Assembly: GCA_000447185.1 (NCBI GenBank)
Contig: KE647288.1
Location: 3,364-13,738 of the forward strand
Direction: 5' to 3'
Source: Vairimorpha apis BRL 01
Lineage: Eukaryota > Microsporidia > Nosematidae
DNA length: 10,375 nucleotides
Shown piece after piece: positions 1 to 8,385 of this stretch; the first letter of the stretch is position 1, and every line of letters starts with the position of its first letter. The notes under the pieces are model-generated. The model searched no databases and was not told where the DNA came from. It was given only the letters and a program-made list of their open reading frames with translations. A program made the translations under genes and the position numbers.

Positions 1-598
1 AAATAATTTTTGAAAATTTAAAAAATTTCTATATAAATTTTATTTTTTAACTTTTAAATTTTGTAATTTTGTAATTTTTAAATAATAAATATTAATTACA
101 ATATATTATAAATTTGATATATTTAAATTTGTTCATTTGAAAAAAATATATATTGCATTAGATAGATTCAAAATTATATAATTTAACTTTTATATTTTTA
201 AATTTAGAAATTTCAAATAATTTATTTATCAATAAAAATTTAAAATTACAATTTTTAATAAATATATATTTTCAAAAAAAATATTTTAAAATCAAGTTTT
301 TTTATAATATATATTTATGTTTTATAATTATGTAATAACATGTATGTATTTTATAAATTAAATTATTGACATTACATTTGTTTATAAACCTTTATTTTAA
401 TATAAAATGTTATCAATTAAGATTTTTAATGTATTTTAATAAAATTGTGATTTGTAAAATATTATTTATAAAATATAAATTATAAAAAGATAAGAATAAA
501 TAATTTAAAATAAAATAAATATAAAAAAATATAAAAAATTTATGTAAATTTTTTAATTAATATTAATTACTGATAAAATACTAATATAAGAAAATATA
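1..598. other. AT-rich upstream region without a gene
   Basis: This stretch is almost entirely A and T with stops in all frames, and I see no coding region, tRNA or phased repeat in it. It is the upstream flank of the ITPase-like gene. Only the last dozen bases before the ATG carry a recognisable signal, described separately. Confidence 0.7.
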
Positions 599-603
599 CC
601 CTA
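597..603 (+). promoter_or_regulatory. CCC start-proximal motif of microsporidian type
   Basis: The bases taccctagg lie just before the gene start, with CCC at 599-601, 11 to 13 bases upstream of the ATG at 612. A run of three C in DNA this AT-rich is conspicuous. Nosema ceranae and related microsporidia are reported to carry a CCC-like motif close to and upstream of start codons, acting with very short 5' leaders. The match supports both the chosen start and the microsporidian assignment. One occurrence could be chance. Confidence 0.5.
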
Positions 604-611
604 GGATTATA

Positions 612-1595
612 ATGAATATTACTAAACAAACCTCAACTATATTTAATTGTTCAAATCTTTTAGCACCAGTACTAAAATTGTTTTTCGTTTCAACAAATAA
701 AAGCAAATATCAACAACTCAAACAATCACTTAATCTAGATTTAGAATTTATAAACGCAGATATACAAGAAATACAAGGAACACATGAAAATATAATACGA
801 GATAAATTAGAAAAAGCTTGTAGACTATATCCTAACAAATATATTATTGTAGATGATTCTTCTATTTGTCTTAAATCATTAAATGGATTTCCTGGTCCAT
901 ATGGTAAATATTTTTTAGAAATGGGATTTGATGTTGTAGAAAATTTAGTTTCTAAAATTGGTAGATGTGCTACGTTGGAATGTAAACTGGGATTGGGTAT
1001 TTTAAGAAATGACAAACTAGATATGAATATTTTTAGTGGAGTAATTGAAGGTGAAATTATTCAAAGATTAAATAATGAACAGAAAAATAGTATCAACGAT
1101 ATTTTAGACCAAAATGATAGAAATGTAAAAGTAACAGATCTTGGTTTTAAAAGAAGAATGCATAAAACTTATGATGATATTAATAGATTAAAAGAACGAG
1201 GTAATGAAGACAAAGATATTGATTCCAATGTAAAAAGAAATTATAGGCAATCTTTGTACGAAAATTCATATTTAAAATATGAAAAAGAAATTAATTATGA
1301 ATATAAAAATCTTGTAAAAGATTTAAATAATATTGAATGTTTAAAACCTAGTGCTGTAAAAAATGATAAACTAAATGTAGATAGAAAACAGTATATCGAA
1401 CATGTTTATAAAAAACAGGATAAGAATAATTTTAAATTATTAGATGAACAATTTGATAACATGTTTTATCATTATCAAGCTAAAAAGTTCATGTCTGAAA
1501 TGAGTTTAGAGGAATTAAATATTTATAGTCATCGAAGTATTGCTGTAAAAAAATTAAAAGAGTATTTAAAAGAAAATAAATTAATTAATTGTTAA
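612..1595 (+). CDS. ITPase/HAM1-family nucleoside-triphosphate pyrophosphatase with a large internal insertion
   Basis: HAM1/ITPA/RdgB enzymes hydrolyse ITP, dITP and XTP to monophosphate and pyrophosphate, cleansing the nucleotide pool in the cytosol. Family signs, in order: a FVSTNKSK loop at residues 25-32; DIQEIQG at 50-56; a VDDSSICL..LNGFPGPYGKYFLE block at 80-103, with D82 at the expected catalytic aspartate; GVIEGEI at 143-149; and a C-terminal FDNMF...KKFMSEMSLEEL...SHR block at 281-308. The family is usually about 190 residues; this protein has 327. The excess is an N-terminal extension of about 20 residues and a Lys/Asn/Asp/Glu/Tyr-rich insertion at about 151-278, where the family has its short PRG...FG loop. 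The lysine usually before N-x-x-S-H-R appears as L302, and the Phe-Gly before the Asp-Pro motif as E279-Q280, so activity is uncertain. The ATG at 612 is supported by the CCC motif; starting at M104 would lose the active site. No intron is needed. Family confidence is high; function is moderate. Confidence 0.85.
   Translation: MNITKQTSTIFNCSNLLAPVLKLFFVSTNKSKYQQLKQSLNLDLEFINADIQEIQGTHENIIRDKLEKACRLYPNKYIIVDDSSICLKSLNGFPGPYGKYFLEMGFDVVENLVSKIGRCATLECKLGLGILRNDKLDMNIFSGVIEGEIIQRLNNEQKNSINDILDQNDRNVKVTDLGFKRRMHKTYDDINRLKERGNEDKDIDSNVKRNYRQSLYENSYLKYEKEINYEYKNLVKDLNNIECLKPSAVKNDKLNVDRKQYIEHVYKKQDKNNFKLLDEQFDNMFYHYQAKKFMSEMSLEELNIYSHRSIAVKKLKEYLKENKLINC
1062..1445 (+). other. Insertion of about 128 codons inside the ITPase domain
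   Basis: This segment encodes residues about 151-278, between the GEII strand and the FDNMF motif, where family members have only a few residues. It is dense in K, N, D, E and Y, poor in hydrophobic runs, and probably helical or disordered. It stays open throughout and shows no intein ends. It lacks clear splice-like boundaries, and microsporidian introns are short, so I read it as translated. Residues 177-186 (an LGF...HKTY string) faintly recall the family's GYD...KTY motif, which could mean an internal duplication, but the match is weak. Confidence 0.6.
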
Positions 1596-1660
1596 ATTTT
1601 GTTAATATATTTTTCTTATCAAAATTATCTGTAAAATTTATTTTATATTATAATTAAATA

Positions 1661-1672
1661 TTATATTTTTAG
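1661..1672 (+). repeat. Candidate target-site duplication, left copy
   Basis: The 12 bases ttatatttttag lie immediately before the first element-like codons (1673 onward) and recur exactly at 3172-3183, about 43 bases after the element's stop codon. The position fits a target-site duplication. An AT-only 12-mer could also match by chance here. Confidence 0.45.
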
Positions 1673-1986
1673 GTAATCAAAGTCGAGACATTTATAAAGG
1701 TAAAGACTGAGATTCTCAAACGAATCGAAAGACTCTGCATGACTAAGTTAAATGGTGTCAATATGATAAGAACCATCAACGAGCATGCAATCTCGGTCAT
1801 CAATTATCATTTGGGTCTTCTGAGATTAGAACCAGAAGAATATAAAAATTTGATTTTGAAATTCGCCAGATGCTTATAAAGCACCATATCCACTTACAAC
1901 CAGCCTGTAAGGAGAGATTATATCTGCCAAGGAGTGAAATGGGTAGGGGCCTTGCGTGTGTTGAACACAGAAGTGAAAACATGTAC
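1673..1986 (+). pseudogene. Retroelement ORF, reverse transcriptase C-terminal region, frameshifted
   Basis: Two overlapping frames carry one protein. From 1673 to about 1851 the frame reads a charged helix, then TKLNG...INEHAISVINYHLGLL, typical of the thumb region after the polymerase core of R2-type LINEs. From about 1852 it continues one frame earlier with IRQMLIKHH...PACKERLYLPRSEMGRGL, the LYLPR..GRGL motif of restriction-like-endonuclease LINEs. The jump fits one lost base near 1850-1852. The second frame ends at TAA 1987-1989, where another lost base moves the reading to the frame used from 1992. No catalytic YxDD motif is present, so this is the tail of a much longer protein and cannot support transposition. 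Codon use and GC resemble the rest of the element, not the host gene. Confidence 0.8.
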
Positions 1987-1991
1987 TAAAC

Positions 1992-2573
1992 ATGTATAAC
2001 TATATTAGTGAAACTAGAAATAGTTCGCTAAGGCATGCTGCAATACTGAAAGTGGAAGAAAATAATAAATCTCACCTTTCACAAATAGTAGGGTACCTGG
2101 GGACAAAGTATGAACTTGCAGGTATGGTCACCCCAAAAATGCTAGTGGAAGCCCAACATGGAATGCTTAACAACGAGATAAAAAAACGAAACAATCACGG
2201 AAAGTTGTTTAAAGCTAGGGACCACGAATTAGTAAGCATAAGGAGCTTCTTAACATGGCTGATGAAGTGGAATAATCAGGCAAGATCTGAAGCAACATAT
2301 TGCTTCCTGCAGGATAGAAACATATTCTGTGGACAGGAGGGACAATGTCCTCATTGTAGATCTCATAGAAAGACGTTGGATCATCTTGCTACCAAGTGTG
2401 ATCGAATGTTAGGATTTGATTATGTAAGAAGACACAACGAGGTAGTTAGATGCATACACCTCTTACTATGTAATAAATATGGTTTTAAAAAGACTAAGAA
2501 AATTAGGTTCCACTCTGTACAAGATTTGATGTCTAATGACAACGCCGAAATACGAGTGGATACAAGGATATAG
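1992..2573 (+). CDS. Longest open segment of the broken retroelement ORF, zinc-knuckle region
   Basis: This 193-codon frame is a piece of the retrotransposon protein, not an independent gene. Its ATG is only the first methionine after the second frameshift. It contains the CCHC knuckle at residues 119-136 (C119, C122, H131, C136; bases 2346-2399), which in R2-class elements helps nucleic-acid binding beside the endonuclease. The knuckle is followed by RRHNEVVRCIHLLLC and RFHSVQDL, conserved linkers I associate with microsporidian LINE proteins. It stops at TAG 2571-2573, but the same frame is open straight afterwards and carries the endonuclease, so the stop is internal. Translation of this segment alone would give a polymerase-less, nuclease-less fragment. 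A gene finder would probably call it hypothetical. Confidence 0.75.
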   Translation: MYNYISETRNSSLRHAAILKVEENNKSHLSQIVGYLGTKYELAGMVTPKMLVEAQHGMLNNEIKKRNNHGKLFKARDHELVSIRSFLTWLMKWNNQARSEATYCFLQDRNIFCGQEGQCPHCRSHRKTLDHLATKCDRMLGFDYVRRHNEVVRCIHLLLCNKYGFKKTKKIRFHSVQDLMSNDNAEIRVDTRI

Positions 2574-3128
2574 ACCGATATCAAAGTAAACCATAACAAG
2601 CCTGATATTTTTGTCTTAGATAAGAAGAACAAGGAAATTTTAATTGTCGAAGTCGGTATAACGAACCAAGATCTTCTCACTATTGTTGAGAATGAAAAGT
2701 TTAGAAAGTACGACCTTCTTACTAATAAGTTAGGTATCATATATAAATCTAAGACAAAAATTATCCCCTATGTAATGACATGGGACTGTGTAGTAACAAC
2801 ATACCATAAGAAATACATCAAGGAGCTAGGAATACAACCTTCCTTAGAAGCATATATCCAGTCATTAGTGCTGAATAAAACGCTCGAGAGTATCTCTCTT
2901 GAACGAAGACGAAGGCACGACCAGGGTGATGCTGGAGAGGAAGAGGTGGAGCGACAAGTGGAAAAGTTAGTTGAATTTAATTTTAAATATGTTGAAGGGA
3001 TAACTATGGACCCTATTAATAATAACCAGGGCAAAATATTAGACTCTGAAGATCTCACAAGTAACACTGAATGTGAGATAAAGGAATCCCATATAATAAG
3101 TAGTGTGCCTGAACATGAGGCTAGTTGA
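2574..3128 (+). pseudogene. Retroelement ORF, restriction-like endonuclease and C-terminus, cut off by an internal TAG
   Basis: This continues the frame of the preceding segment after the TAG at 2571 and is open to TGA 3126-3128. It shows K-P-D (2598-2606), then 14 residues, then E-V-G (2649-2657), then FRKYDLL, matching the KPD...(D/E)...K-Y layout of the restriction-like endonuclease that nicks target DNA in R2/R4-type elements. IIPYVMTWD and YHKKYIKELGI follow, then a charged tail from RRRRHDQ rich in Glu and Ser. The first ATG after the TAG is at 2775, so normal initiation would lose the nuclease core and give a 117-residue product. Both acidic motif residues and the K-Y pair are intact, which suggests recent inactivation. 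Confidence 0.8.
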
Positions 3129-3171
3129 ATAAAGAATAGACAAGGAAAAATAACTCAATAAATATTTTTAG

Positions 3172-3183
3172 TTATATTTTTAG
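3172..3183 (+). repeat. Candidate target-site duplication, right copy
   Basis: This is the exact 12-base partner of 1661-1672. It lies about 43 bases after the element's stop codon, a plausible length for a short 3' untranslated tail, and directly before the start of recognisable homology to the older copy. Confidence 0.45.
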
Positions 3184-3720
3184 AATTTATAATCTAATGC
3201 TCTTATTTTTAACTAAAAGTGGAAGTAAGACCTTATCGTTAAAGTTAAAATAACCAATTTATATCGACTCTCAGTAGTGTTGAATGAAAAACTATTGAAA
3301 TACAATCTCTTTGCAAATGAGTGGTGAACAATAAGTAAAGATCGAAAACGGAATATTTCCATTGTAATGACATGAAATGAAGTGGCAATTAAATATCACA
3401 TAAATATATCAAAGAGCTTGAAATCAAACAATTCTTTAAAATACATTCTGTTAATAGTACTAAAGTATACCTTAGTCTATTTTATTTAACCGATAACGAA
3501 AGTATTATAAAAAGGATGTTGGTGAAGATAAAATTAAATTAAACATAGATAAGCTTATAAGATCATGTCTTATAATAAAAATAATGAAAAGAATCAAAGG
3601 ATAATTAATAAAGACAAACAAATTCCTCTTATTAAGCTCATAAGTTCAAGTCATATAATAAAAATAATGAAAAGAATCAAAGGATAAATAATATATAGAC
3701 AATTAATTTACTCTTATTAA
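3184..3720 (+). pseudogene. Older, degraded copy of the same retroelement's 3' portion
   Basis: This region is colinear with the endonuclease end of the upstream copy but riddled with stops and indels. Anchors keep an almost constant offset. The EVGITN codons at 2649 match KVKITN codons at 3241 (592). tgtaatgacatg at 2771 recurs at 3363 (592). gttgag at 2685 matches gttgaa at 3279 (594). KYIKELGI at about 2811 matches KYIKELEI. gatgctggagagga at 2928 matches gatgttggtgaaga at 3515 (587). GC is intermediate between the younger copy and the desert, as expected for drift toward AT. The KPD and EVG acidic residues are lost. Homology begins at about the KPD motif, so this copy is also 5'-truncated or decayed beyond recognition further up. 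Confidence 0.7.
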
Positions 3721-3735
3721 GCCCATAATGTAGGC
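3551..3735 (+). repeat. 83/85-bp tandem duplication at the relic's 3' end
   Basis: Units start at 3551, 3634 and 3719 with aagcttataag, aagctcataag and aagcccataat. The first two share an exact run of about 33 bases (ataataaaaataatgaaaag, then aatcaaaggata). The third is partial. The first unit begins in what corresponds to the element's C-terminal codons, and each ends in an agacaa...ctctta or ctctta-like tail resembling the younger copy's 3' untranslated end (agacaagg...actca). The duplication therefore probably involves the element's 3' end. Confidence 0.75.
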
Positions 3736-3815
3736 AAATTTTGACACTCTTATTAGTGTTATAGTAGAGACGAAAGCAGTAGAAATTGAGATGTTCTTAA
3801 ACTCATTAAATTATT
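3736..3815. other. GC-richer remnant downstream of the relic, unidentified
   Basis: The bases around gacactcttattagtgttat and gagacgaaagcagtag are richer in G and C than the DNA after 3820 and form a small acact/agtgt hairpin. Part of it loosely resembles attagtgctgaataaaac from the retroelement C-terminus. It is probably more decayed element sequence, but the match is too short to assert. Confidence 0.3.
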
Positions 3816-3819
3816 TTAT

Positions 3820-5045
3820 TGGTAAAATTTTATAAATATTAATTTATTAGGAATTTTTTTAAAATATTTAAAGCATTTTTAAATTTTTTTTACAAATTAA
3901 AAATGTTATTTAATAAATTATTTGTATTATAATTTAATATATCTTTAATTTAGCTTATAAAACACTACCAATATAAATTTAAATTATACAAATACATAAC
4001 TTAATATTCTAATATTTGTTATTTTTTAATTAATTATATTTATTGCTAACAAAAATAATTTCTTATTTTATTTTATTACTTTATTAAATTATAAAAAATA
4101 TTTAAAATTCAATTATTTATTAAAAAATTATTTTTAAACTATTTACTAAACAATTACGTAAAAAATTGTTTAAATTTAGTTTTATATGTATCTTATATAA
4201 ATTAAATGATTTAAAATAACTTAAATTATTACAAACCAAACTTATTTTTTATGCAATTTTATAATTTTTTAAAAATTATTTATTTATTTAGTTTTCGAGT
4301 ATGACCAATAATAAGTTAAATCTATGTAATTAACAAATATAATACAATAAAAAAACGAAAAATTATTTTATTCTATTCATTACTAATCTTTAAAAAAAAT
4401 TATATTCTAATATATCTCATACATATATCACATAGAAACAAGTAAAATATATAGAAGAAAAAAATATATTTCATAAAAATAATAACCTTAATAACTTATT
4501 TTTTTATAAGAAATCTGAAAACTTTTCTAAAATGATTATTAAACAAAAATATAGTATAAACAATTTACATTTATTAATAATTTCAAGTTAAATTAAAATA
4601 ACAATAAAATTAAAAGTAATATTAACAAAAAATTAAAAATTATATATGATGAACAAAGTTTAATTTATTAATGTTTCAAATAATAATTCAAATGTATTAT
4701 TCAATAATTTAAAAGAAAAATACACTAAAAATAACATAATAAAAAAGTAATAAACAACAGTTAAAACTAATAGTAATGATATTAATTTTAATGAAGAAAA
4801 AGGAATTAATTAATAATAATAAATGTGATTTTATCTGTCTATTTAATAAAAAAAATTAATAAATCTAACAAATAATTAAAATAAATTATAATATAAAAAC
4901 TGATAATTTTTATGGTAAATAAGATAAATACAATTTAACACTTAATTGTAAAATAAATGATTTAAATTTTAATAAAAAAACTTCTTTTATTATTTTAAAA
5001 ATAAAATAAGTTGATATTTATATAATAAAACCAAAATAAAAAATA
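3820..5045. other. AT-rich intergenic DNA without a gene
   Basis: All six frames are closed by frequent stops, and I see no RNA gene or clear repeat. From about 4300 the plus strand becomes distinctly A-rich. Confidence 0.7.
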
Positions 5046-5049
5046 TTGA

Positions 5050-5228
5050 TATAAAATACAATAATAGAATTTAAAATAAAATACAATAATAGAAGTTAAA
5101 AATAAAATTATACACTATAAAGTTTAAAATACACATTATAAAGTTAAAAATAAAATTATACATTGTAAAGTTAAAAATATACACATTATAAAGTTAAAAT
5201 AAAAATATACATTGTAAAGTTAAAAATT
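5050..5228 (+). repeat. Minisatellite built on a taaagtt core
   Basis: The core taaagtt(a)aaa recurs at 5118, 5139, 5166, 5189 and 5215, with spacings of 21, 27, 23 and 26. Alternate copies carry acacattataaag and tacattgtaaag, giving a higher-order period of about 50 bases. A related unit (aaaatacaataatagaa) is duplicated just before it, at about 5053-5096. The block looks like replication-slippage expansion. Confidence 0.7.
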
Positions 5229-7596
5229 AGTTTTACAATAAATAAAACAAATGTCAACTAAATTTACATTGTAATTGATGAACTTTTAAATAAAGTCATA
5301 TCCCTTCTTTAATTTTTGTTTATATCTAATTTTAAGAATATTTATAAGTTATTAGAAATTATTTTGAAATATATGTATTTTTATAGCATATTATATTTAT
5401 TTTTATAGTAATGTTGAATTTTTACGAAAACAAACTATAATAATAAATTTAAATCTTTAATCTATTATAAAATTGTATGTCTAATGGTAATGATATGATA
5501 ATAGTTTGTAATAAAATATAAATAATATCAGTATATGTAATAATAATATCTTTGTTTCCAATAAGAATAACATAAAAATAATTATTATTAAAATTGGAAT
5601 CATAATCGAGACAAATTTGATATTGTTAAGAATAAAAAAATTATTAAGTATAATATTTTAATTAATTTGTTAGAACAACATATACACAAAACACATACAA
5701 AAGTGAAGCTTATGTAATATTAATGTAAGAAAAAGCAATTAAATTAACATGACATATATATATGGAGAGAAATTAAAACAAATGTATAGCCACATACAAT
5801 TAATTGTATTAAAAAAAACTTAAAAATTATTTATATTTCTTAAAAAAAATATGAATAAATAAAAGTACAATTTAAAAATATTGACAGAGCAGCATAAAAA
5901 TCAATAAATAATATGTCTTTAATTGAAAAAAATAATTGATAAATGCAAAATTTATATAAACAATATAAAAATGATATAAGCTTATAAGGTAAATGTATAC
6001 TAAATATACTTAAAATTAACATTTTTTGTAAAATAGAACAGATTTGACTAAATAACCTAAAAAATTTTATATTTTTTATTATTTTTTATCAAAAACTTTT
6101 TTTACTAACTTTATAATATTTTTAATATTAAAAGCACTGATAAAATTTGAACATATTTATTTAATGTTTAGTTTCACTATTATATTTTTATCTGTTGTAA
6201 TTGTTCAATTTAATATCGTTATCATTATAATTATTACTTTATTTTTATAGTGTTAATTGTTTAATTAAAAAATATGTTTTTTATTTTATTGATAAATTTA
6301 TTATTTTAATATCTTGTACATGATTTAAGATATATTATAAAAAAATATTTTATACTTTTAGATATTTTTAATCGTATATTTAAAGTTAAATTTCACGTTT
6401 ATCATAAAATTTAATCAATATTGTTTTTAATTTTTATTGTACTAGAAAATAATTTTATATAAAACAATATTATCTAAGAATATCTGTTATTTAATAAAAT
6501 AATAAAATTAAAGTTTTTAAAAAATTGTAAATTAAATATTGCAAAATATTTGTACTTTTTTTTGATTTTTTTGTATATAATATAATTTTGTATTATAATT
6601 TATTAAATATTATATCAAAAGTAATATTAATTAATGTTTTTAAGACAGTAATAGTGATTTTTTTTATTATTGTGTACATTTTCTTAGTTAATTATAATAT
6701 AATATAAAAATTTAGATTTACTTATAAAATTAATAACATTTAAATATAATTTTAAAAGATAATTATTTTTTTCCATATTAAACTTATAATCTTTCAATTA
6801 TTTTTTTTAATCTTAATTTACTAACAATTAATAATTTTATACTATTAAATATTATAAAATCATTAAAAAAATTAATTTATTATTTCATTGAATTTTTATT
6901 TATATTATATTATGATATATTATTTACTTTTTAATAAAAATTTAAATTATATATTTTTATAATTATTTATAGATTTTCATTAGAATTTTTATTTATATTA
7001 TATTACATATTCTAAATTATTTTACCATATTTATATTATTTACATAATTACTTTTAAAATTTTAATATTTTTTTTATTTTTTACAAGTAAAAGTTTCATT
7101 AACTTGTTTATATATTTTTACATTGTTCTTGCAAGTTTATGATGTATGTAATTAAAAATATCATATTAATGGTTAATTTATCAACTTTGATTTTTCTTAA
7201 TTTTATTTGTTCTAATTTAAATTCTTTCTTAGAAATTCATATAAATGAAAATTTTAATACTTAAAATCATTTTATAATATTAATTTTAAAAATTTTGCTT
7301 AAATGTGTTAAATTTTTATTGTATAAAAGATTCATGTTTAAACTATTATAAGAATTAAAAAAAAATTGAATAATATTTTTATGTTTTTTGTATTCAATTC
7401 ATATCTAAAGTTTAATTTATTAAAATTTATTTTTGTTAATAATCACAATATATCTATATTTTAAATATTATTTTGTATAATTAAATTAAATTATTATTAT
7501 AAAAATAAATATTTATTAATATGTTCTCTTAAATTTATTTTTTTTCTATTACGTATATTAAATTAATAAAAAAATATTATTTAATAATTTTTCTTT
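5229..7596. other. Long AT-rich desert; strand bias switches near 6030
   Basis: I find no credible gene, tRNA or GC-rich island in these 2.4 kb. The plus strand is A-rich up to about 6030 and T-rich from there to about 8170. A 60-residue minus-strand frame at 5840-6022 is a low-complexity F/I/Y/L string of the kind any A-rich strand produces. Confidence 0.65.
6890..7005 (+). repeat. Pair of 23-bp direct repeats
   Basis: The 23 bases from 6890 to 6912 (starting gaatttttatttatat) recur exactly at 6983-7005, each preceded by ttcatt or ttcatta. The bases between the two do not continue the match. In such simple sequence this is a weak signal. Confidence 0.45.
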
Positions 7597-7680
7597 ATGT
7601 TTAACACAGTCACGACGGTATGTACCATTGTTGGCCTCAATAAACTGTATAACACGGTAAACAAGTGGTACGAGCTGTAG
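7597..7680 (+). other. Isolated GC-rich island with a 27-codon ORF and a long hairpin, function unknown
   Basis: 34 of the 78 bases from 7603 to 7680 are G or C (44%), against about 12% around it. An ATG at 7597 opens a 27-codon frame ending at TAG 7678-7680, almost exactly coextensive with the island. The minus strand is also open across it. Bases 7622-7632 can pair with 7660-7671 as 11 base pairs with one bulged G (7665) and a 27-base loop. I see no tRNA T-loop, and I do not recognise the peptide on either strand. It may be a small structured RNA, a short gene, or a fragment of a mobile element or host gene. The evidence does not decide. Confidence 0.4.
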
Positions 7681-8132
7681 TGAATATGTATAAAATGTGA
7701 TATCTATTTTATTACAAATTTATAAAATACATAATTGTACTGATGTTTGATGCAACAAACAATTTTTTAATAGTAAAACAATGTATTATATTTTAATTTT
7801 TCTCATTTTTTTATTTAAAAAAATTTTTGTTTCAAGATGACATTTTATGATTTTTTTTAGTGAAATATTATTTTATATTTTCAACTCATTACTTATTAAT
7901 ATCATCATCTGTTTTCTTCTATAAAAAATCATTATGTCTAATTAAATCAAACTTTTGTACTTTTAAAATATTATAATTTTACTATAAATAAAATAAATAT
8001 TTTATAAAGTTTATAACTATATATTTTTTACATAAATATGTATTTGAAAAATATAAAAAGTGTTTTTATTTATTAATTTTAATAAGTTAAATTTATAATA
8101 TATTTTATTTCTGTACATATTTGATAAAAATT
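7681..8132. other. AT-rich spacer without a gene
   Basis: This is T-rich DNA with no open frame of interest and no repeat that I can support. Confidence 0.6.
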
Positions 8133-8385
8133 CAAATTAATATATTTATTTTACAAATTATAAGTAAAGTATTAATATAAATTCTTATTAATATTAAATT
8201 AATATGTAATTTAAAATTTTTAATATTATCATATAATATATTTAAATATCAAATTAACAATATTTATTTTATAAATTATAAGTAAAGTATTAATATAAAT
8301 TCTTATTAATATTAAATTAATATGTAATTTAGAATTCTTTATATTATCATATAATATATTTAAATATCAAATTAATATATTTATG
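8133..8385 (+). repeat. 117/118-bp tandem repeat, two full units and a partial third
   Basis: Units start with caaatta at 8133, 8250 and 8368. The two full copies differ at only a handful of bases. Each contains the self-complementary string ttaatattaaattaat. The third copy stops after about 17 bases, at 8385, where the short GC-richer string gtgttgtgcccatgg begins. Confidence 0.8.

Larger units (their letters stand above)
1661..3183 (+). mobile_element. 5'-truncated non-LTR retrotransposon copy with restriction-like endonuclease (R2/R4-like class)
   Basis: This block is strikingly GC-richer than its surroundings (25 of 60 bases on one counted line against 7 of 60 in the desert). It encodes, in three frames, the end of a reverse transcriptase region, a CCHC zinc knuckle and a PD-(D/E)XK-like endonuclease. 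That domain order is diagnostic of LINEs with a C-terminal restriction-like endonuclease, such as R2, R4 and Dong. The polymerase active site is absent, so the copy is truncated at its 5' end near 1673, the usual result of incomplete target-primed reverse transcription. The 12-bp string ttatatttttag occurs at both edges (1661-1672 and 3172-3183), a candidate target-site duplication. Two frameshifts and a TAG make it non-autonomous. Similar elements are familiar to me from microsporidian genomes; that placement is from memory. Confidence 0.85.

Noticed and set aside
710..1015. Minus-strand frame of 101 codons
   Set aside because: It lies wholly opposite the ITPase motif region and shows no family features; it is an antisense shadow.
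1062..1445. Intein or intron inside the ITPase gene
   Set aside because: There is no Cys/Ser start and HN-type end for an intein, and no splice-like borders; the segment is fully open and too long for a typical microsporidian intron.
1800..1982. Minus-strand frame over the retroelement
   Set aside because: The plus strand carries the recognisable LYLPR..GRGL protein here.
2420..3067. Minus-strand frames of 106 and 99 codons (2420-2740 and 2768-3067)
   Set aside because: Both are antisense to the endonuclease region and have no recognisable content.
5840..6022. 60-residue minus-strand hydrophobic frame
   Set aside because: F/I/Y/L-rich string expected by chance opposite A-rich DNA; no start context or CCC motif.
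7597..7680. tRNA, rRNA fragment or Merlin-type transposase piece in the GC island
   Set aside because: No T-loop or acceptor stem is visible and no rRNA stretch is recognised. The minus-strand LVPL...NGTYRRDC reading only vaguely recalls an ISXO2-type motif.
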